37,395 bases of DNA from Flavobacterium sp. (GCA_026390995.1 JAPLEX010000050.1:20428-57822), one strand, 5' to 3'. Positions 9,066 through 18,606 are shown, counted from the first letter of the stretch. The notes: generated by a model not told the origin, from the sequence alone. Numbers and translations: made by a program.

Positions 9066-10343
9066 TTATAATTTTCCATCGGCTAAATCGCCTAATATTC
9101 CTTTTACGTCGTACACAATGGTGTGTGCCTTCTTGAATTTGGCATAATCCAAGCCCAAAAATTGCTGGTGTGCCACGCCCAATACTACCGCGTCATAGGT
9201 TGAACTCGGTAGTGTTTGTGTAGTTACTAAGTTGTATTCGTGAGCCACCTCGGCTGGATTAGCCCAAGGATCGTAAATGGTTACTTGAATGCCATAATCT
9301 TGCAAAGCCTGAATCACATCCACAATTTTGGTGTTGCGCACGTCGGGGCAATTTTCCTTAAAGGTGATGCCCAACAACAAGACCGAAGATCCGTTGATGC
9401 TCACTCCTTTTTTGATCATCAATTTCACCACTTGCGAGGCCACGTATTCACCCATGCTATCGTTGAGTCGACGGCCGGCCAAAATGATTTCGGGGTGATA
9501 GCCTACTTCTTGTGCTTTTTGAGCCAAATAATAGGGATCAACGCCAATGCAATGACCGCCCACTAAACCTGGTTTGAAAGGCAAGAAATTCCACTTGGTA
9601 GCTGCCGCGGCCAACACATCTTGGGTATTAATGCCCAATACATTGAATATTTTGGCCAATTCATTCACAAAAGCAATGTTGATGTCGCGTTGCGAATTTT
9701 CGATCACTTTGGCAGCTTCGGCAACCTTGATCGTAGGAGCCAAATGCGTACCGGCAGTGATCACCGTTTTGTATAAATCGTCTACTCGTTTTCCGATTTC
9801 GGGTGTAGAACCCGAAGTTACTTTGAGTATTTTATCGACGGTATGTTCTTTGTCGCCTGGATTGATGCGTTCGGGCGAATAACCTGCAAAGAAATCAACG
9901 TTGAATTTCAGTCCACTTATTTTTTCCAAGACCGGCACACATTCTTCTTCGGTTACCCCCGGATAGACGGTGGATTCGTAGATCACGATGTCGCCTTTGC
10001 GCAACACTTTGGCTACGGTTTCGCTCGATTTATACAAGGGCGTCAAATCGGGACGGTTGTTTTTGTCTACAGGCGTTGGAACGGTAATGATATAGACATT
10101 GCAGTGTTCGATGTCTTGCAATTGATTACTGCAATACAAGCCATTTTCATCTGAAGGACTTGCTACCAACACGGCTTTCAAATTATCCGAATCGACTTCG
10201 AGGGTTTTGTCTATTCCTTGGTTTAATTCGGCAATACGCGTGGTGTTGATATCAAAACCCACTACAGGAAATTTGGTTCCAAACAAACGCGCCAAGGGCA
10301 ATCCCACATAGCCTAAACCAATTACTGCAATTTTTGTATTCAT
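9066..10343 (-). CDS. tviB: UDP-N-acetyl-hexosamine dehydrogenase, VipA/TviB type
   Basis: A 425-residue nucleotide-sugar 6-dehydrogenase. The N-terminal Rossmann fold starts IAVIGLGYVGLPLARLFG, and FAGYSPERINPGDKEHT lies in the middle. The catalytic cysteine is C265 in VGGHCIGVDPYYL, and the C-terminal domain carries GITFKENCPDVRNTK. The DPYYL and SPERINPG forms fit the UDP-HexNAc dehydrogenase subgroup (WecC, WbpA, TviB) rather than UDP-glucose dehydrogenase. It performs the two-step NAD-dependent oxidation of UDP-GlcNAc (or UDP-GalNAc) to the uronic acid. Together with the neighbouring 4-epimerase (11769-12740), the TviB/TviC pair would give UDP-GalNAcA. The choice of substrate rests on family resemblance only. 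Confidence 0.9.
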   Translation of the reverse strand: MNTKIAVIGLGYVGLPLARLFGTKFPVVGFDINTTRIAELNQGIDKTLEVDSDNLKAVLVASPSDENGLYCSNQLQDIEHCNVYIITVPTPVDKNNRPDLTPLYKSSETVAKVLRKGDIVIYESTVYPGVTEEECVPVLEKISGLKFNVDFFAGYSPERINPGDKEHTVDKILKVTSGSTPEIGKRVDDLYKTVITAGTHLAPTIKVAEAAKVIENSQRDINIAFVNELAKIFNVLGINTQDVLAAAATKWNFLPFKPGLVGGHCIGVDPYYLAQKAQEVGYHPEIILAGRRLNDSMGEYVASQVVKLMIKKGVSINGSSVLLLGITFKENCPDVRNTKIVDVIQALQDYGIQVTIYDPWANPAEVAHEYNLVTTQTLPSSTYDAVVLGVAHQQFLGLDYAKFKKAHTIVYDVKGILGDLADGKL

Positions 10344-10355
10344 CTTTAAGTTGTT

Positions 10356-11747
10356 TTATGAACCAATGGCTTGGTATACAAAGCCTATTTTTTCGAGTGC
10401 ATTCTTATCTAATAAATTTCTACCGTCAAACACAAAGGCCGGTTTGAGCATCGAATTGTAAATTTGGTGCCAATCGTAGCTTTTAAATTCATCCCATTCG
10501 GTCAAAACCGCAATGGCATGTGCACCTTTACAGGCTTCATAGGCATCCTTGTAGACTTTTGTTAATTTTTCGTTTTGGGCTGCCGAACGGGTTTCCAAAT
10601 AATTCAAATCGGCCAACACTTGTGCTTCATCTACTTTTGGGTCATAGACCGCAATCTTGGCTTGTTCGTGTATTAAATCATCGGCCACATAAATTGCGGC
10701 AGATTCACGAGTATCGTTGGTGTCTTTTTTAAATGCCCAGCCCAAGAAGGTTATTTTTTTATCGGCCACCGTATTGTACAAGGTGCGAACGATCGCGTTT
10801 GAAAAACGACGTTTTTGGTGGTCGTTCATAATGATCACTTGTTCCCAATAATCGGCTACTTCGTGCAAACCATAAGACTTGGCAATGTAAACCAAATTCA
10901 AAATGTCTTTTTGGAAACAAGATCCGCCAAACCCAACCGAAGCTTTCAAGAATTTGGACCCAATTCGGCTGTCCATCCCGATTGCTTTGGCCACTTCGCT
11001 TACGTTGGCTCCCGTTTTTTCACACAATTCAGAAATGGCGTTGATGGAGGAAACGCGTTGTGCCAAAAAGGCATTAGCCGTGAGTTTAGACAACTCCGAT
11101 GACCAAACGTTGGAGCGGATGATGCGATCGGGTTGCACCCAATGCATGTACACAGCCGCCAAGGCTTCAATAGCTTGTTGCCCTTCTGGAGTTGGATCTC
11201 CTCCAATGAGCACGCGATCGGGTTGAAATAGATCTTCGACAGCGGTTCCTTCGGCCAAAAATTCTGGGTTTGATAAAATTTGAAATTGTACGCCGTTTCC
11301 GGTATTTTCCAAAATACTCTTAATCGCACCAGCAGTTCGCACCGGCAAGGTCGATTTTTCGACTACAATTTTGTTGGTGGTAGAAACACGAGCAATTTGT
11401 CGGGCACACAATTCAATGTACTTCAAATCGGCTGCCATGCCTTTGCCTGCTCCATAGGTTTTGGTGGGCGTATTCACCGAAATGAAAATCAATTCGGCGT
11501 CATCGATGGCTTGATCAACTTGGGTAGAGAAAAATAAATTTCTTCCACGCGCTTCGGCCACGACTTCACTAAGTCCTGGTTCGTAAATTGGGATTTGCGT
11601 CACGTCTTCGTGGTTCCAAAGTGCAATGCGTTGTTCATTCAAATCGACCACGGTTACTTGAATGTGGGGACATTTTTGGGCAATGACCGCCATGGTGGGA
11701 CCTCCCACGTAACCAGCGCCAATACAGCAAATTTTAGTAATTTTCAT
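10356..11747 (-). CDS. ugd: UDP-glucose 6-dehydrogenase
   Basis: A 463-residue dehydrogenase of the longer, eukaryote-like UGDH type. The N-terminus [23 protein letters not shown] resembles the animal enzymes. Other motifs are [24 protein letters not shown], the catalytic C277 in [17 protein letters not shown], and [18 protein letters not shown] in the C-terminal nucleotide domain. It oxidises UDP-glucose to UDP-glucuronic acid with two NAD. It is distinct from the other dehydrogenase 13 bases away, so the locus can make two different uronic acids. That predicts a strongly acidic glycan. Length and all key residues look normal. Confidence 0.96.
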   Translation of the reverse strand: MKITKICCIGAGYVGGPTMAVIAQKCPHIQVTVVDLNEQRIALWNHEDVTQIPIYEPGLSEVVAEARGRNLFFSTQVDQAIDDAELIFISVNTPTKTYGAGKGMAADLKYIELCARQIARVSTTNKIVVEKSTLPVRTAGAIKSILENTGNGVQFQILSNPEFLAEGTAVEDLFQPDRVLIGGDPTPEGQQAIEALAAVYMHWVQPDRIIRSNVWSSELSKLTANAFLAQRVSSINAISELCEKTGANVSEVAKAIGMDSRIGSKFLKASVGFGGSCFQKDILNLVYIAKSYGLHEVADYWEQVIIMNDHQKRRFSNAIVRTLYNTVADKKITFLGWAFKKDTNDTRESAAIYVADDLIHEQAKIAVYDPKVDEAQVLADLNYLETRSAAQNEKLTKVYKDAYEACKGAHAIAVLTEWDEFKSYDWHQIYNSMLKPAFVFDGRNLLDKNALEKIGFVYQAIGS

Positions 11748-11768
11748 AATTCTAACTTCTGTTTATAT

Positions 11769-12740
11769 TTATTTCAAATGTTGCCAATACCAGGCAACGG
11801 CTTCTTTTAGTCCGGTTTGGATTGAAAATTGGGGATTGTAACCCAATAAATTTTTGGCTTTGTCAATACTGGCCAAGGAATGCGGAATATCGCCGTTTCT
11901 ATTTGGGCCATACACTACAGGGACTGCTGCAATGTTGGGATCCCATTCGGTTAGGTATCCTTTTAAATAATGAACCAACTCATTCAAAGTAGTTCGATCG
12001 CCATAAGCGGTATTGTAAACTGTATTGATGGCTGCTGGACTTTGTGTAGTAATCGCTAAATGATTCATGTGAATCACATTGTCAATGTAGGTGAAATCAC
12101 GGGAATTCATGCCGTCTCCGTTAATGACTGGGCTTTCATATTTCATGAACTGCATCACAAATTTGGGAATTACCGCAGCATAGGCCCCATTGGGATCTTG
12201 TTTGCGACCAAACACATTAAAATAACGCAAGCCAATTGTTTCCAATCCATAGGTTTTACTAAAAATATCAGCGTACAATTCATTCACATATTTGGTAATC
12301 GCATAGGGCGACAAGGGTTTCCCGATAACGTCCTCTACTTTGGGCAAGGATTCCGAATCTCCGTAGGTCGAGGAACTAGCAGCATAGACAAAGCGTTTTA
12401 CGTTGGCATCTCGGGCAGCAACTAACATATTTAGAAACCCAGACACATTTACGTCGTTACTGGTTATGGGATCATTGATCGATCGGGGTACTGAACCCAA
12501 AGCCGCTTGGTGCAACACATACTCTACGCCTTGAACCGCTTGTTTACAATCGGCCAGGTTGCGAATATCGCCTTCGATAAGGCTAAAATTGGCGTCTTGC
12601 AAACAAGTTGTTAAATTATGTCGGTGGCCCGTGGCAAAGTTATCCAAACACACCACCTGGAACTGTTGCGATAAAAAGTATTCGCACAAATTAGATCCAA
12701 TGAATCCAGCACCTCCAGTAATGAGAATTTTTGTTTGCAT
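11769..12740 (-). CDS. wbpP: UDP-HexNAc 4-epimerase, WbpP/TviC type
   Basis: A 323-residue extended short-chain dehydrogenase/reductase. It carries the NAD-binding [11 protein letters not shown] (8-18), then [13 protein letters not shown], a phrase common in WbpP/TviC-type epimerases. It also has ALGSVPRSI, the serine-rich AASSSTYGD (120-127) and the catalytic Y146xxxK150. It would interconvert UDP-GlcNAc and UDP-GalNAc or the corresponding uronic acids. The neighbour at 9066-10343 is a TviB-like dehydrogenase, and the pair recalls Vi antigen precursor synthesis. UDP-glucuronate 4-epimerase activity is an alternative, given the ugd gene between them. The gene follows the Wzc-like gene with one base between them. 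Confidence 0.85.
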   Translation of the reverse strand: MQTKILITGGAGFIGSNLCEYFLSQQFQVVCLDNFATGHRHNLTTCLQDANFSLIEGDIRNLADCKQAVQGVEYVLHQAALGSVPRSINDPITSNDVNVSGFLNMLVAARDANVKRFVYAASSSTYGDSESLPKVEDVIGKPLSPYAITKYVNELYADIFSKTYGLETIGLRYFNVFGRKQDPNGAYAAVIPKFVMQFMKYESPVINGDGMNSRDFTYIDNVIHMNHLAITTQSPAAINTVYNTAYGDRTTLNELVHYLKGYLTEWDPNIAAVPVVYGPNRNGDIPHSLASIDKAKNLLGYNPQFSIQTGLKEAVAWYWQHLK

Positions 12741-12741
12741 C

Positions 12742-15198
12742 TTAGGATTTCAATTTGCTCCAAATGGACTTTAAAAAAGATTCCGATTTTTCTGCTTCGT
12801 GGTAGCCGTTAGAATAATTGCCGTAACCGTAGCCATAGCCGTAGCCATAGCCATAGCCCGTTCCGTACTTGGCTTTATTTTGGTAGCCATTTAATACAAT
12901 GCTAATGTTGGTTAGCTCTCCTCGCTTGTGGCGGTTGTTGAGCATGGTTACCATGTCTTTTTTAGTATAATTTTGACGCATGATGTATAAACTCACATCT
13001 ACGTATTCGTCGAGTTCTAGCGCATCTGACACCAAACCTACCGGCGGAGTATCTAAAATAATGTAATCGTAACGTGACTTTAATTCTTCCATGAATTTTT
13101 TCATGGTGTCGCCAATAATCAACTCGGAAGGGTTGGGCGGAATTGGCCCAGAAGTAATCACATCCAGATAAGGAACTTGTGTTTTTTGAATTACCTCATC
13201 CATGGTTTTTTGTCCAATTAAGTAGTTTACTACGCCTATTTCATTGGTAATATTGAAATCTTCAAAAATTTTAGGCTTACGCAAATCCATACCCAAAATA
13301 ACTGTTTTCTTTTCGCTCAACGCAAAAACGGTAGCAATGTTTAGCGAGCAAAAGGTTTTTCCTTCTCCACTGATTGAAGAGGTGAGCATGATGGTTTTGG
13401 TGCCTTCGATCTCGTGTTTTTTATACAAAAACTGCAAGGAAGACCGTATGGCTCGAAACGATTCAGACAGGGCCGACTTGGGTCGTTCAAATACAGATAA
13501 ATTGGATTGTGATTGCTTAATGCCAATTACTCCAATAATTGGAATCGAGGTTAAATTGGTAATGTCCTCGGTATTTAAAATTGCATTTTCCATAAAGAAA
13601 ATACCAAAGACAATCAACAACGGAATGAGCAGTCCCATAAAAAAAGCAATCACATAGTTCACACTAGTATTGGGTCCAATAAGTCCGCCACCGGTATCTT
13701 TTGCCGAATCGATGAAGTGAATGTCTGATAAATTGGCTGCTTTTACAATTTCGGCTTCGCTGCGTTTTTGTAAAAACGTATTGTAAATATTATCGCTTAA
13801 ATCATATTTGCGGGAAATTTTCAAAAACTCCTGTTTGTCTTCGGGCAGCTGCTTGATGTCGTTTTCTATTTTTTGAATTTTGTTATTCACCAGCACCAAA
13901 TCATATTGAAATGAACTTCCGATGGAGGCTGTATTTTCCAATAACACTTTTTTTACCGCTTCCATCTGGCTGTCAAACTCTTGGAATATTTTTTCGCTTT
14001 TCACCGAATAGGCCAATTGTGATCGTTGCGCCGACAAGCCAATAAGTTTGGCCACATTGGTTACTATATTTGGATCATCAATGCCCGCTACAGTCGGTGC
14101 AGGTAATTTGGAATAATCTACACTGTTGCGCAAATAGGATTTTAGGCTGTTGCAGTAGGCAATTTTGCGGTTTATTTGATCGCGCATTACATCGTATTCA
14201 AGCAATTGTGCCGAGATGTTCTCCCCGCCCTTTTCGATCTCGATGATGTTGTTGCGTTTGTTAAAATTCGTGAGCTCCTCGCCAGTTTCCTTGAGTTGAT
14301 TCCCCATAGATACTAGGGTGCTGTCAATAAATTCTATGGTATTGGTAGCAAACTGATTCTTGCGGTCCAACTGCGAATGTATGAGGGTTTTAACAGTGGT
14401 GTTCAGGTAATTGACAATGCGATTTTTGTTGGGACCTTGCATAGAAAGCACTAAGATGGAAGCGGCTTTGGGATCAATTTCTATGCTCACATTTTGCCCT
14501 TTTTTTACTACTTCATCAAAGTTATTAAATCGAATGTAATAGGTTTTTCCTTGTAATTTTTCGCCTTGGGACAGCGTGTTGATTTTCCAATTTAAAAAAG
14601 GCAGGTTGAGCTGATCGCCAATTTTACACCTTTTCTTATACTCGCCTGGAACCACTGTTGCTGAGCCTTTGCTGTGATTGGCATAATACATTAGCGGAGC
14701 TTGGGCGTCCTCAAACTTTACTTGTAATTCATATTCGTTATCGGAAACAAAGGTAATCCCAATTAAGTTATTCAGTAATTGTCCTTTGGTCTGGTCTATC
14801 GAAATTGCAAAAGGTACCTCGCCATAGACGTCTTGGTAGTTGTAATCCCCTTTTTGCAAATAATCAATATAAAATTGAAGTTCATCTACGACCAGTTCGT
14901 TGTGAGACCTTGATTTTAAAGTATTTGAAATGCTCTGTACCTCATCAGAAGTTCCTCCCCAATTGAAAACTAAACTGGTATTTGAGGTGAAAAACGGATT
15001 GTTTTCCTCTTTGATGGCGATGGAAGTTTGCAAGGCATAAATTTTTTGCTTGCGAATATTCACCTGGTGAGCTATAGTAAAAGTAATGGCTAAGCTGAGT
15101 AGAAACCATTTCCAATAGCTCACAATTTTGATTAAAAATCCTTTAAAATCAAAACTATTTTGGTTTTCGAAAAAAGAAAAGTCTTTGGTGTCTATCAT
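12742..15198 (-). CDS. wzc: Wzc-like tyrosine kinase / polysaccharide co-polymerase
   Basis: An 818-residue inner-membrane protein. Membrane segment 1 is near residues 30-45 and segment 2 near 514-536. The periplasmic region between them is rich in coiled-coil sequence (about 280-480). The cytoplasmic BY-kinase domain has Walker [10 protein letters not shown] (607-615), Walker A' [11 protein letters not shown] (633-643) and Walker [11 protein letters not shown] (712-721). The C-terminus carries nine tyrosines between 778 and 799, mostly as GY repeats. Family knowledge: cycles of tyrosine-cluster phosphorylation control chain length and export together with the Wza channel. The gene lies directly after the wza-like gene, as usual. 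The ATG at 15198 gives a sensible cytoplasmic tail before segment 1. Confidence 0.95.
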   Translation of the reverse strand: MIDTKDFSFFENQNSFDFKGFLIKIVSYWKWFLLSLAITFTIAHQVNIRKQKIYALQTSIAIKEENNPFFTSNTSLVFNWGGTSDEVQSISNTLKSRSHNELVVDELQFYIDYLQKGDYNYQDVYGEVPFAISIDQTKGQLLNNLIGITFVSDNEYELQVKFEDAQAPLMYYANHSKGSATVVPGEYKKRCKIGDQLNLPFLNWKINTLSQGEKLQGKTYYIRFNNFDEVVKKGQNVSIEIDPKAASILVLSMQGPNKNRIVNYLNTTVKTLIHSQLDRKNQFATNTIEFIDSTLVSMGNQLKETGEELTNFNKRNNIIEIEKGGENISAQLLEYDVMRDQINRKIAYCNSLKSYLRNSVDYSKLPAPTVAGIDDPNIVTNVAKLIGLSAQRSQLAYSVKSEKIFQEFDSQMEAVKKVLLENTASIGSSFQYDLVLVNNKIQKIENDIKQLPEDKQEFLKISRKYDLSDNIYNTFLQKRSEAEIVKAANLSDIHFIDSAKDTGGGLIGPNTSVNYVIAFFMGLLIPLLIVFGIFFMENAILNTEDITNLTSIPIIGVIGIKQSQSNLSVFERPKSALSESFRAIRSSLQFLYKKHEIEGTKTIMLTSSISGEGKTFCSLNIATVFALSEKKTVILGMDLRKPKIFEDFNITNEIGVVNYLIGQKTMDEVIQKTQVPYLDVITSGPIPPNPSELIIGDTMKKFMEELKSRYDYIILDTPPVGLVSDALELDEYVDVSLYIMRQNYTKKDMVTMLNNRHKRGELTNISIVLNGYQNKAKYGTGYGYGYGYGYGYGNYSNGYHEAEKSESFLKSIWSKLKS
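12821..12858. repeat. Six-base GGCTAY microsatellite in tyrosine tail
   Basis: On the minus strand the codon pair GGC/GGT TAT/TAC repeats about six times in a row and encodes [12 protein letters not shown]. Such a six-base repeat is prone to slippage, which would change the number of tyrosines in steps of one GY unit without disturbing the frame. Confidence 0.9.
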
Positions 15199-15204
15199 CA
15201 GTGC

Positions 15205-15264
15205 TTATTTCAACAAAATAAATGTGGTTGTGATTAAGGTCAACAAAGTCAATACCGTACTCCA
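15205..15264 (-). other. Out-of-frame C-terminal membrane segment of the wza-like gene
   Basis: Directly after the in-frame end of the export protein gene, another frame encodes WSTVLTLLTLITTTFILLK and a stop at 15205. This is a hydrophobic helix followed by lysine. It matches the kind of C-terminal membrane segment that flavobacterial polysaccharide export proteins carry. The stop then lies six bases before the wzc start, which is the normal operon spacing. The export gene therefore appears to have suffered a deletion or frameshift near 15264-15270. Confidence 0.7.
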
Positions 15265-15938
15265 TAAATATAGTCATTGGGTTGCACATAAAAATAGGGC
15301 GATTCAATGGCTTTGATGTTGGTTAAATCTATTTCGTGAAGTTCAGATCCTTGGGGCAATTGACGCAAGATAGTAACCGCTTTTCGATTGCCCGTCATGG
15401 TGATATCGCCGGCATTGGCCAAGGCTTCCAAAATGGTCAATTTTTCTTTGTATTCTACTTTTGATCCTGGAATTACAACTTCGCCATTTACAGTGTAATG
15501 CAATCCAGCTAATTTTACAGACACGAAAACATTGGCTTCCTTGGTAAAATAATCGGCTAACAATTGATTTTCTATTTTGAGTCGAACCTCGTCCAAAGTA
15601 TAGCCCAAGACTGTCAATTCTCCTAAAATTGGAATACGAATTGTACCGTGATCGTTCACCGTATAGCCGTCAAAATACAAACTTTGTTCGGTTTTGTTAA
15701 ATTGTGTGCTTTGTTCGGCTGCCCGGAACAACTCTGCCAACTTCGGATCATTTGCTTTGATCACTACACTAATGATGTCATTAACCTGAAGTCGATAGGG
15801 TTTGACAACAATTGGATGAAGAACTGCTGCGGTATCGGCAGGATTAGTAGTTTGCAGGTAAATCAAATCTTTGGTAGGCACACAAGCAGCAGTGATAAAC
15901 ACCAAGAAAAGCAGCAGCCCGTAGATTAATTTTCTCAT
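15249..15938 (-). CDS. Wza-like polysaccharide export lipoprotein, C-terminus probably frameshifted
   Basis: A 229-residue protein with a lipoprotein signal: hydrophobic residues 4-15, then ITAAC with the lipidated cysteine at 19. The polysaccharide export domain follows, with YRLQVNDIISVVIKANDPKLAELF. An SLBB-like domain has YTVNGEVVIPGSKVEYKEKLTILEALANAGDI. It would form the outer-membrane exit channel that works with the Wzc-like protein. The in-frame end, QPNDYIYGVRY, stops abruptly where relatives continue through a linker to a C-terminal membrane helix. That helix is present downstream in another frame (15205-15264). So I read this as a gene damaged at its 3' end, or as a sequence error. 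The main domains are intact. It is the first gene after the locus promoter. Confidence 0.85.
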   Translation of the reverse strand: MRKLIYGLLLFLVFITAACVPTKDLIYLQTTNPADTAAVLHPIVVKPYRLQVNDIISVVIKANDPKLAELFRAAEQSTQFNKTEQSLYFDGYTVNDHGTIRIPILGELTVLGYTLDEVRLKIENQLLADYFTKEANVFVSVKLAGLHYTVNGEVVIPGSKVEYKEKLTILEALANAGDITMTGNRKAVTILRQLPQGSELHEIDLTNIKAIESPYFYVQPNDYIYGVRY

Positions 15939-15963
15939 TTAATTTTTTAAAAAAAATTGCAAA

Positions 15964-15993
15964 CAAAGATAGGTTTTCCGCGCTAATAACAAA
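15964..15993 (-). promoter_or_regulatory. Bacteroidota-type promoter of the polysaccharide operon
   Basis: On the minus strand TTTG (15993-15990) is followed by an 18-base spacer and TATCTTTG (15971-15964). This fits the Bacteroidota primary sigma consensus TTTG - about 19 bases - TAnnTTTG. The start codon of the export gene is 25 bases downstream of the -7 box. It probably drives much of the polysaccharide locus. Confidence 0.65.
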
Positions 15994-16014
15994 AGACTGG
16001 TTGCTAATTTTGGA

Positions 16015-16564
16015 TTAGCTATTTTTTAGGGAATTTTCAAAAGGAATTCGGTTTAAGATACTGCGGCCCAAGGTCACTTCGTCGGCATATTCCAATTCAT
16101 CTCCCACTGCAATTCCTCGCCATGGTTGAGCTGAGCGCAAAAATTAATTCTTGTACACCTCCTTGTTTTACTTTCTCTACCAAGGTTGTAATGTTTAACT
16201 GAGCTGGTCCTACCCCCTCTATCGGCGATATTTTGCCGCCCAACACATGGTAAATTCCTTTAAATTGGCGCGTGTTTTCTATGGCCATCACGTCGCGTAT
16301 GTCTTCGACCACACAAATGAGTTGGTGATTTCGCGCAGGATTTACGCAAATTTCGCAGGTAGAAAAATCAGATATATTATGGCATGAACTGCAAAATTGC
16401 ACATCTTCGCGAGCCGCTTGCAAAGCCGAGGTTAAAAATTGGGTATGTTCTTTGGGTTGTTTAAGCAAATGCAACACCAAACGCAAAGCAGTTCGTTTGC
16501 CAATTCCAGGCAATTGCGCCATCTCGTGCACAGCTTTTTCCAATAGTTTTGAAGAGAATTCCAT
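16015..16564 (-). pseudogene. recR: recR with internal deletion and frameshift
   Basis: The open frame 16097-16564 gives 155 residues of recombination mediator RecR. It has the helix-hairpin-helix [18 protein letters not shown], the zinc finger [16 protein letters not shown] and the first half of the Toprim domain ([28 protein letters not shown]). After FALSSTM the frame runs into ARNCSGR and a stop. One base further on, the next frame continues [28 protein letters not shown] and stops at 16015, the normal RecR C-terminus. About 23 residues between STM and RGIAVG, starting with the usual EGDTTNFYI stretch, are missing. Intact RecR is about 200 residues and helps load RecA at gaps with RecF and RecO. 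As written the gene lacks part of Toprim and should be inactive, unless the assembly is wrong. Confidence 0.88.
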
Positions 16565-16579
16565 GCAGCAAAAGTAGGG

Positions 16580-16606
16580 AATTTGGAAATTAGAAATTTG
16601 GAAAAT
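16580..16606. repeat. Short-word repeat AATTTGGAAA in recR/symporter intergenic region
   Basis: The words AATTTGGAAAT and AAATTTGGAAAAT occur 14 bases apart, separated by TAGA, just upstream of recR in the divergent intergenic region. The repeat resembles low-complexity word repeats found between genes elsewhere in the window (29044-29068). A possible -7 box for recR, TACTTTTG, lies at 16569-16576, but no good -33 box accompanies it. Confidence 0.5.
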
Positions 16607-16680
16607 AACCGCTAAGAATTAAATTTATTATTGTGAAATACCCATTGAATGCGTATTTTGGCCAAACTAAACCAACCCTT

Positions 16681-18183
16681 ATGTCGGCAGCAACCATTCT
16701 CACAATTATCATACTTTATTTTGGCGTTTTGTTCTTGATTTCGCATTTCATGAGCAAAAAAGATTCCAGCAACGACGCTTTTTTTAAGGCCAATAAAAAT
16801 TCAAAGTGGTATTTAGTGGCCTTTGGCATGATTGGCACCGCGCTTTCGGGCGTAACATTCATTTCGGTGCCCGGCGAAGTGGGAAACCCCGAGTTGCAAT
16901 TCAAATATTTTCAGTTTATTTTGGGAAATGCGGTTGGTTTTGTGCTCATTGCCACCATTTTATTGCCGCTGTATTACCGCATGAACCTCACTTCGATTTA
17001 CAGCTATATTGAGCAACGATTGGGGGTGATCAGTTACAAAACAGCAGCCAGTATTTTTTTAATTAGCCGCACCATTGGCTCTTCTTTTCGTTTGTATTTG
17101 GTGGTGATTGTCTTGCAACGCTATGTATTTGATTTCTATCGTGTTCCCTTTGCCGTAACCGTTTTACTTTCGTTGGCATTCATTTTTGCCTATACCTACC
17201 GCGGTGGATTAAAAACCATCATCATTACCGATACCCTGCAAACGTTTTTCTTGGTCTCCTCGGTGTTCTTGACCATTTTTATCATTTGCCAAAACCTAGA
17301 TTACAGCCCTTTCGAGGCCTTTGAAGCCATCAAAAACAGCAATTATTCCAAGGTGTTTTTCTTTGAAGATTATTTGAAAAGCACCTATTTCTGGAAACAA
17401 TTTGTAGGCGGAATGTTTGTTACATTAGCGATGGTTGGGCTAGATCAAGATTTAATGCAAAAAAACCTGAGTTGCGTCAACATCAAAGAGGCACAAAAAA
17501 ACATGTTCACCTTTACCGGAATATTTATTGTAATTAATGTTTTTTTCTTGAGTGTAGGAGCTTTATTATACATATATGCGCAGCAAAACCAAGTAGCGGT
17601 GCCCCTAGATTTGGCTACAGGCAATCCCAGAACCGATTTGCTATTTCCCGAAATTGCCTTTCATCACCTGAGTTTAATTCCTTCCATTATATTTTTACTG
17701 GGCCTTACTGCGGCTACTTTTGCCACTACTGATAGCGCACTCACGGCGCTCACCACCTCCTTTTGTGTTGATTTCTTGGGAATGGATAAACCCGAAAACA
17801 GCCACAAAACCAATGTAGTACAAACCCGTCATTGGGTGCATATTGGTTTTTCGATCTTGTTGTTTTTGGTGATTTTGGTTTTCAACGCAATCAACGACTC
17901 CTCGGTGGTGAGCATCATTTTTAAGATTGCTTCCTATACTTATGGCCCGTTGCTGGGCTTGTATGGTTTTGGGTTATTTTGGCAGAGCAAAACCGTAAAA
18001 GACAAATGGGTTCCGCTGGTGTGCGTAGTTGCTCCCTTACTTTGCTTTTTCTTGACTAAGTACAGCAGTTTGCTCGTGGGTGCTTATGTTTTTGATACCG
18101 AAATCATTTTGATAAACGGATTGCTCACCTTTATTGGTTTGTGGTTGATTAGCAAACCGGCCACCGGACAAACCAAATTTTAG
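16681..18183 (+). CDS. Sodium:solute symporter family transporter
   Basis: A 500-residue inner-membrane transporter with about 13 hydrophobic segments. I choose the ATG at 16681 (MSAATILTIIILYFGVLFLISHFMSKK), because the first membrane segment then starts at the N-terminus. The track's start at 16633 adds 16 polar residues with no family support. The segment NSKWYLVAFGMIGTALSGVTFISVPGEVG is characteristic of the SSS family, and FATTDSALTALTTSFCVDFLG lies in the sodium-binding region around helix 8. The family couples sodium influx to uptake of sugars, sialic acid, proline, pantothenate or similar solutes. The substrate cannot be told. It is transcribed away from recR, and its stop overlaps the stop of the convergent CoA-binding gene by four bases. 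Confidence 0.92.
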   Translation: MSAATILTIIILYFGVLFLISHFMSKKDSSNDAFFKANKNSKWYLVAFGMIGTALSGVTFISVPGEVGNPELQFKYFQFILGNAVGFVLIATILLPLYYRMNLTSIYSYIEQRLGVISYKTAASIFLISRTIGSSFRLYLVVIVLQRYVFDFYRVPFAVTVLLSLAFIFAYTYRGGLKTIIITDTLQTFFLVSSVFLTIFIICQNLDYSPFEAFEAIKNSNYSKVFFFEDYLKSTYFWKQFVGGMFVTLAMVGLDQDLMQKNLSCVNIKEAQKNMFTFTGIFIVINVFFLSVGALLYIYAQQNQVAVPLDLATGNPRTDLLFPEIAFHHLSLIPSIIFLLGLTAATFATTDSALTALTTSFCVDFLGMDKPENSHKTNVVQTRHWVHIGFSILLFLVILVFNAINDSSVVSIIFKIASYTYGPLLGLYGFGLFWQSKTVKDKWVPLVCVVAPLLCFFLTKYSSLLVGAYVFDTEIILINGLLTFIGLWLISKPATGQTKF

Positions 18184-18545
18184 TATTGATTGGTCGCCAA
18201 CAACACCAAGGTACAGGCAACCTCAACCACAATTCCATTGCTTTGTAACAATTGGTAAAACTGTGGGTTTTCGGTTCCCGGATTAAAGACCACGCGCTTG
18301 GGTTTGGCTTCGATGATGTAATTGTAATATTCGCGTTGACGCAACGGATTGAGGTATAAGGTTACCGTATCAATATTTTTTATCGGGATTAATTTAGTTT
18401 GGATTTTGATGCCACTCACTTCGCCGGCATGTTGACCAATGGCCAAAACCGAATGTCCCTTGGCTACTAAACTTTCAATGGCTTTAAAGGCATAGCGTTC
18501 AGGCTTGGTGCTGGCTCCAAGAACCAAGGTTTTTTTGTTTTTCAT
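18180..18545 (-). CDS. CoA-binding domain protein (YccU-like)
   Basis: A 121-residue single-domain protein with a Rossmann-like CoA-binding fold. It starts KKTLVLGASTKPERYAFKAIESLVAKGHSVLAIG and continues with KRVVFNPGTENPQFYQLLQSNGIVVEVACTLVLL. The asparagine-proline-glycine stretch and the late VEVACTLV segment are typical of the CoA_binding_2 family (PF13380). Its members bind CoA, but their cellular role is not settled. It is convergent with the symporter gene and divergent from marC. A TAGTTTTG box lies only five bases upstream of the ATG (18550-18557), which would imply a leaderless or nearly leaderless message. Confidence 0.85.
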   Translation of the reverse strand: MKNKKTLVLGASTKPERYAFKAIESLVAKGHSVLAIGQHAGEVSGIKIQTKLIPIKNIDTVTLYLNPLRQREYYNYIIEAKPKRVVFNPGTENPQFYQLLQSNGIVVEVACTLVLLATNQY

Positions 18546-18606
18546 TTCGCAAAACTACAAAATTGGATCGCACATAAATAAAGTAAAACTTATTTGTTTT
18601 AAATTT

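Noticed and set aside
9240-9566. Plus-strand ORFs of about 100 residues across the sugar dehydrogenase genes (for example 9240-9566, 9574-9882, 9843-10154)
   Set aside because: They are antisense shadows of well-conserved minus-strand enzymes.
15249-15270. Programmed frameshifting in the wza-like gene
   Set aside because: No slippery sequence is present at the junction TATATTTATGG, and the linker between the domain and the helix seems lost.
16097-16125. Programmed ribosomal frameshifting as an explanation for recR
   Set aside because: There is no slippery heptamer, and a block of conserved residues is missing, which a frameshift cannot restore.
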